Positions 63,837 through 64,000 of a stretch of 64,000 nucleotides of DNA are shown here, in pieces (positions within the stretch are counted from its first letter, which is position 1; the number at the start of each line of letters is the position of its first letter). Below the pieces are notes generated by a model, which saw only the letters and a program-made list of their open reading frames with translations, did not search any database and was not told the origin of the DNA. Both the position numbers and the translations under genes were made by a program. The stretch lies in contig NZ_JAUSXB010000001.1 in NCBI RefSeq assembly GCF_030823375.1, positions 3,100,001 to 3,164,000 on the forward strand. The letters are read 5' to 3'. The stretch comes from Pseudarthrobacter siccitolerans. GTDB lineage: Bacteria; Actinomycetota; Actinomycetes; Actinomycetales; Micrococcaceae.

Positions 63837-64000
63837 GTGACTTCCCAAAACACCCCCTCGCCCAAGAACGCCCCGGAGCCGCTGGATGCCAGCGAACAGA
63901 TGCGGATCCGCATGGAGAAGCGCGCCAAACTGATCGAGCGCGGCATTGAGGCGTACCCGGTGGGTGTGGAGCGGACGCACTCCCTGGCGGAGATCCGCGA
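63837..64000 (+). CDS. lysS: Lysyl-tRNA synthetase, N-terminal part (runs past window end)
   Basis: The first 54 residues match class II LysRS: a variable [15 protein letters not shown], then [37 protein letters not shown]. It charges tRNA-Lys. GTG 63837 is preferred; ATG 63831 would add two residues. The catalytic domain is outside the window. Confidence 0.92.
   Translation, partial: [54 protein letters not shown]

Noticed and set aside
1..64000. tRNA, rRNA, insertion sequence or integrase
   Set aside because: No cloverleaf-like intergenic stretch, no transposase or integrase motif and no terminal inverted repeats were seen in either strand.

Overview
The window is about 64 kb of high-GC DNA, densely packed and almost all coding. 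It looks like a chromosomal segment of an Arthrobacter/Pseudarthrobacter-type actinobacterium (Micrococcaceae). The evidence is the gene families (NERD, DUF222-HNH, DUF3180, paired bacterial-PH proteins, DUF2342 metalloprotease), many GTG/TTG starts, several apparently leaderless genes, and the housekeeping order tilS-hpt-ftsH-folE-folP-folB-folK ... panC. No rRNA, tRNA, CRISPR array, prophage or transposase was found. No stretch longer than about 300 bases lacks a gene.

Layout. 1-3.2 kb: start of phosphoglucomutase (pgm, cut by the window edge), a NERD protein and a Gly/Gln-rich DUF4190 membrane protein that ends in a 15-bp minisatellite. 3.2-9.7 kb: NCS1 permease and an FCD-GntR regulator facing a MatC-like carrier, a class III CoA-transferase and a fused AccD/AccA-like carboxyltransferase, which together look like a malonate-type dicarboxylate catabolic unit. 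9.8-17.1 kb: LapA-domain protein, small orphan proteins, amidase, rhodanese, pheA, a diacylglycerol-kinase-like protein and serS. 17.1-19.7 kb: an AbiEi-like/nuclease gene with a frameshift, flanked by two copies of one repeat, then a HAD phosphatase and a frameshifted membrane protein. 19.8-31.6 kb: histidine phosphatase, AEC transporter, GntR plus an aconitase paralogue with a perfect operator palindrome, SatD-like protein, phosphoketolase, DUF429 protein (frameshifted), two alpha/beta hydrolases and ppa.

31.8-46.8 kb is a largely co-directional housekeeping block. It holds dacB-like PBP4, DUF2342 protease, tilS, hpt, a wrecked LacI gene, ftsH, the folate genes folE-folP-folB-folK, DUF3180, two bPH2 membrane proteins, DUF2520 and panC. 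Many of its genes overlap by 4 nt, implying translational coupling. 46.9-53.2 kb is accessory: small protein, TetR, DUF222-HNH, DJ-1/PfpI, DHA2 efflux pump and a hydrolase, with dispersed GTTGAGCCTGTCGAAAC-type repeats between them.

54.0-62.9 kb is a clean catabolic operon: APC permease, two urea-amidolyase-associated proteins (now assigned as carboxyguanidine deiminase subunits), a 1252-residue biotin-dependent urea/guanidine carboxylase and allophanate hydrolase, with a divergent TetR gene. It should take up guanidine (or urea) and release ammonia and CO2. The window closes with an alpha/beta hydrolase and the start of lysS.

Most notable: the repeat-flanked, 3'-overlapping nuclease cassette beside serS; two 15-bp minisatellites whose units carry the stop codon and alternate TGA/TGG; the biotin-less malonate-type cluster; the TetR-controlled guanidine operon without a recognisable riboswitch; and a repeat family that has entered the C-terminus of a bPH2 protein.
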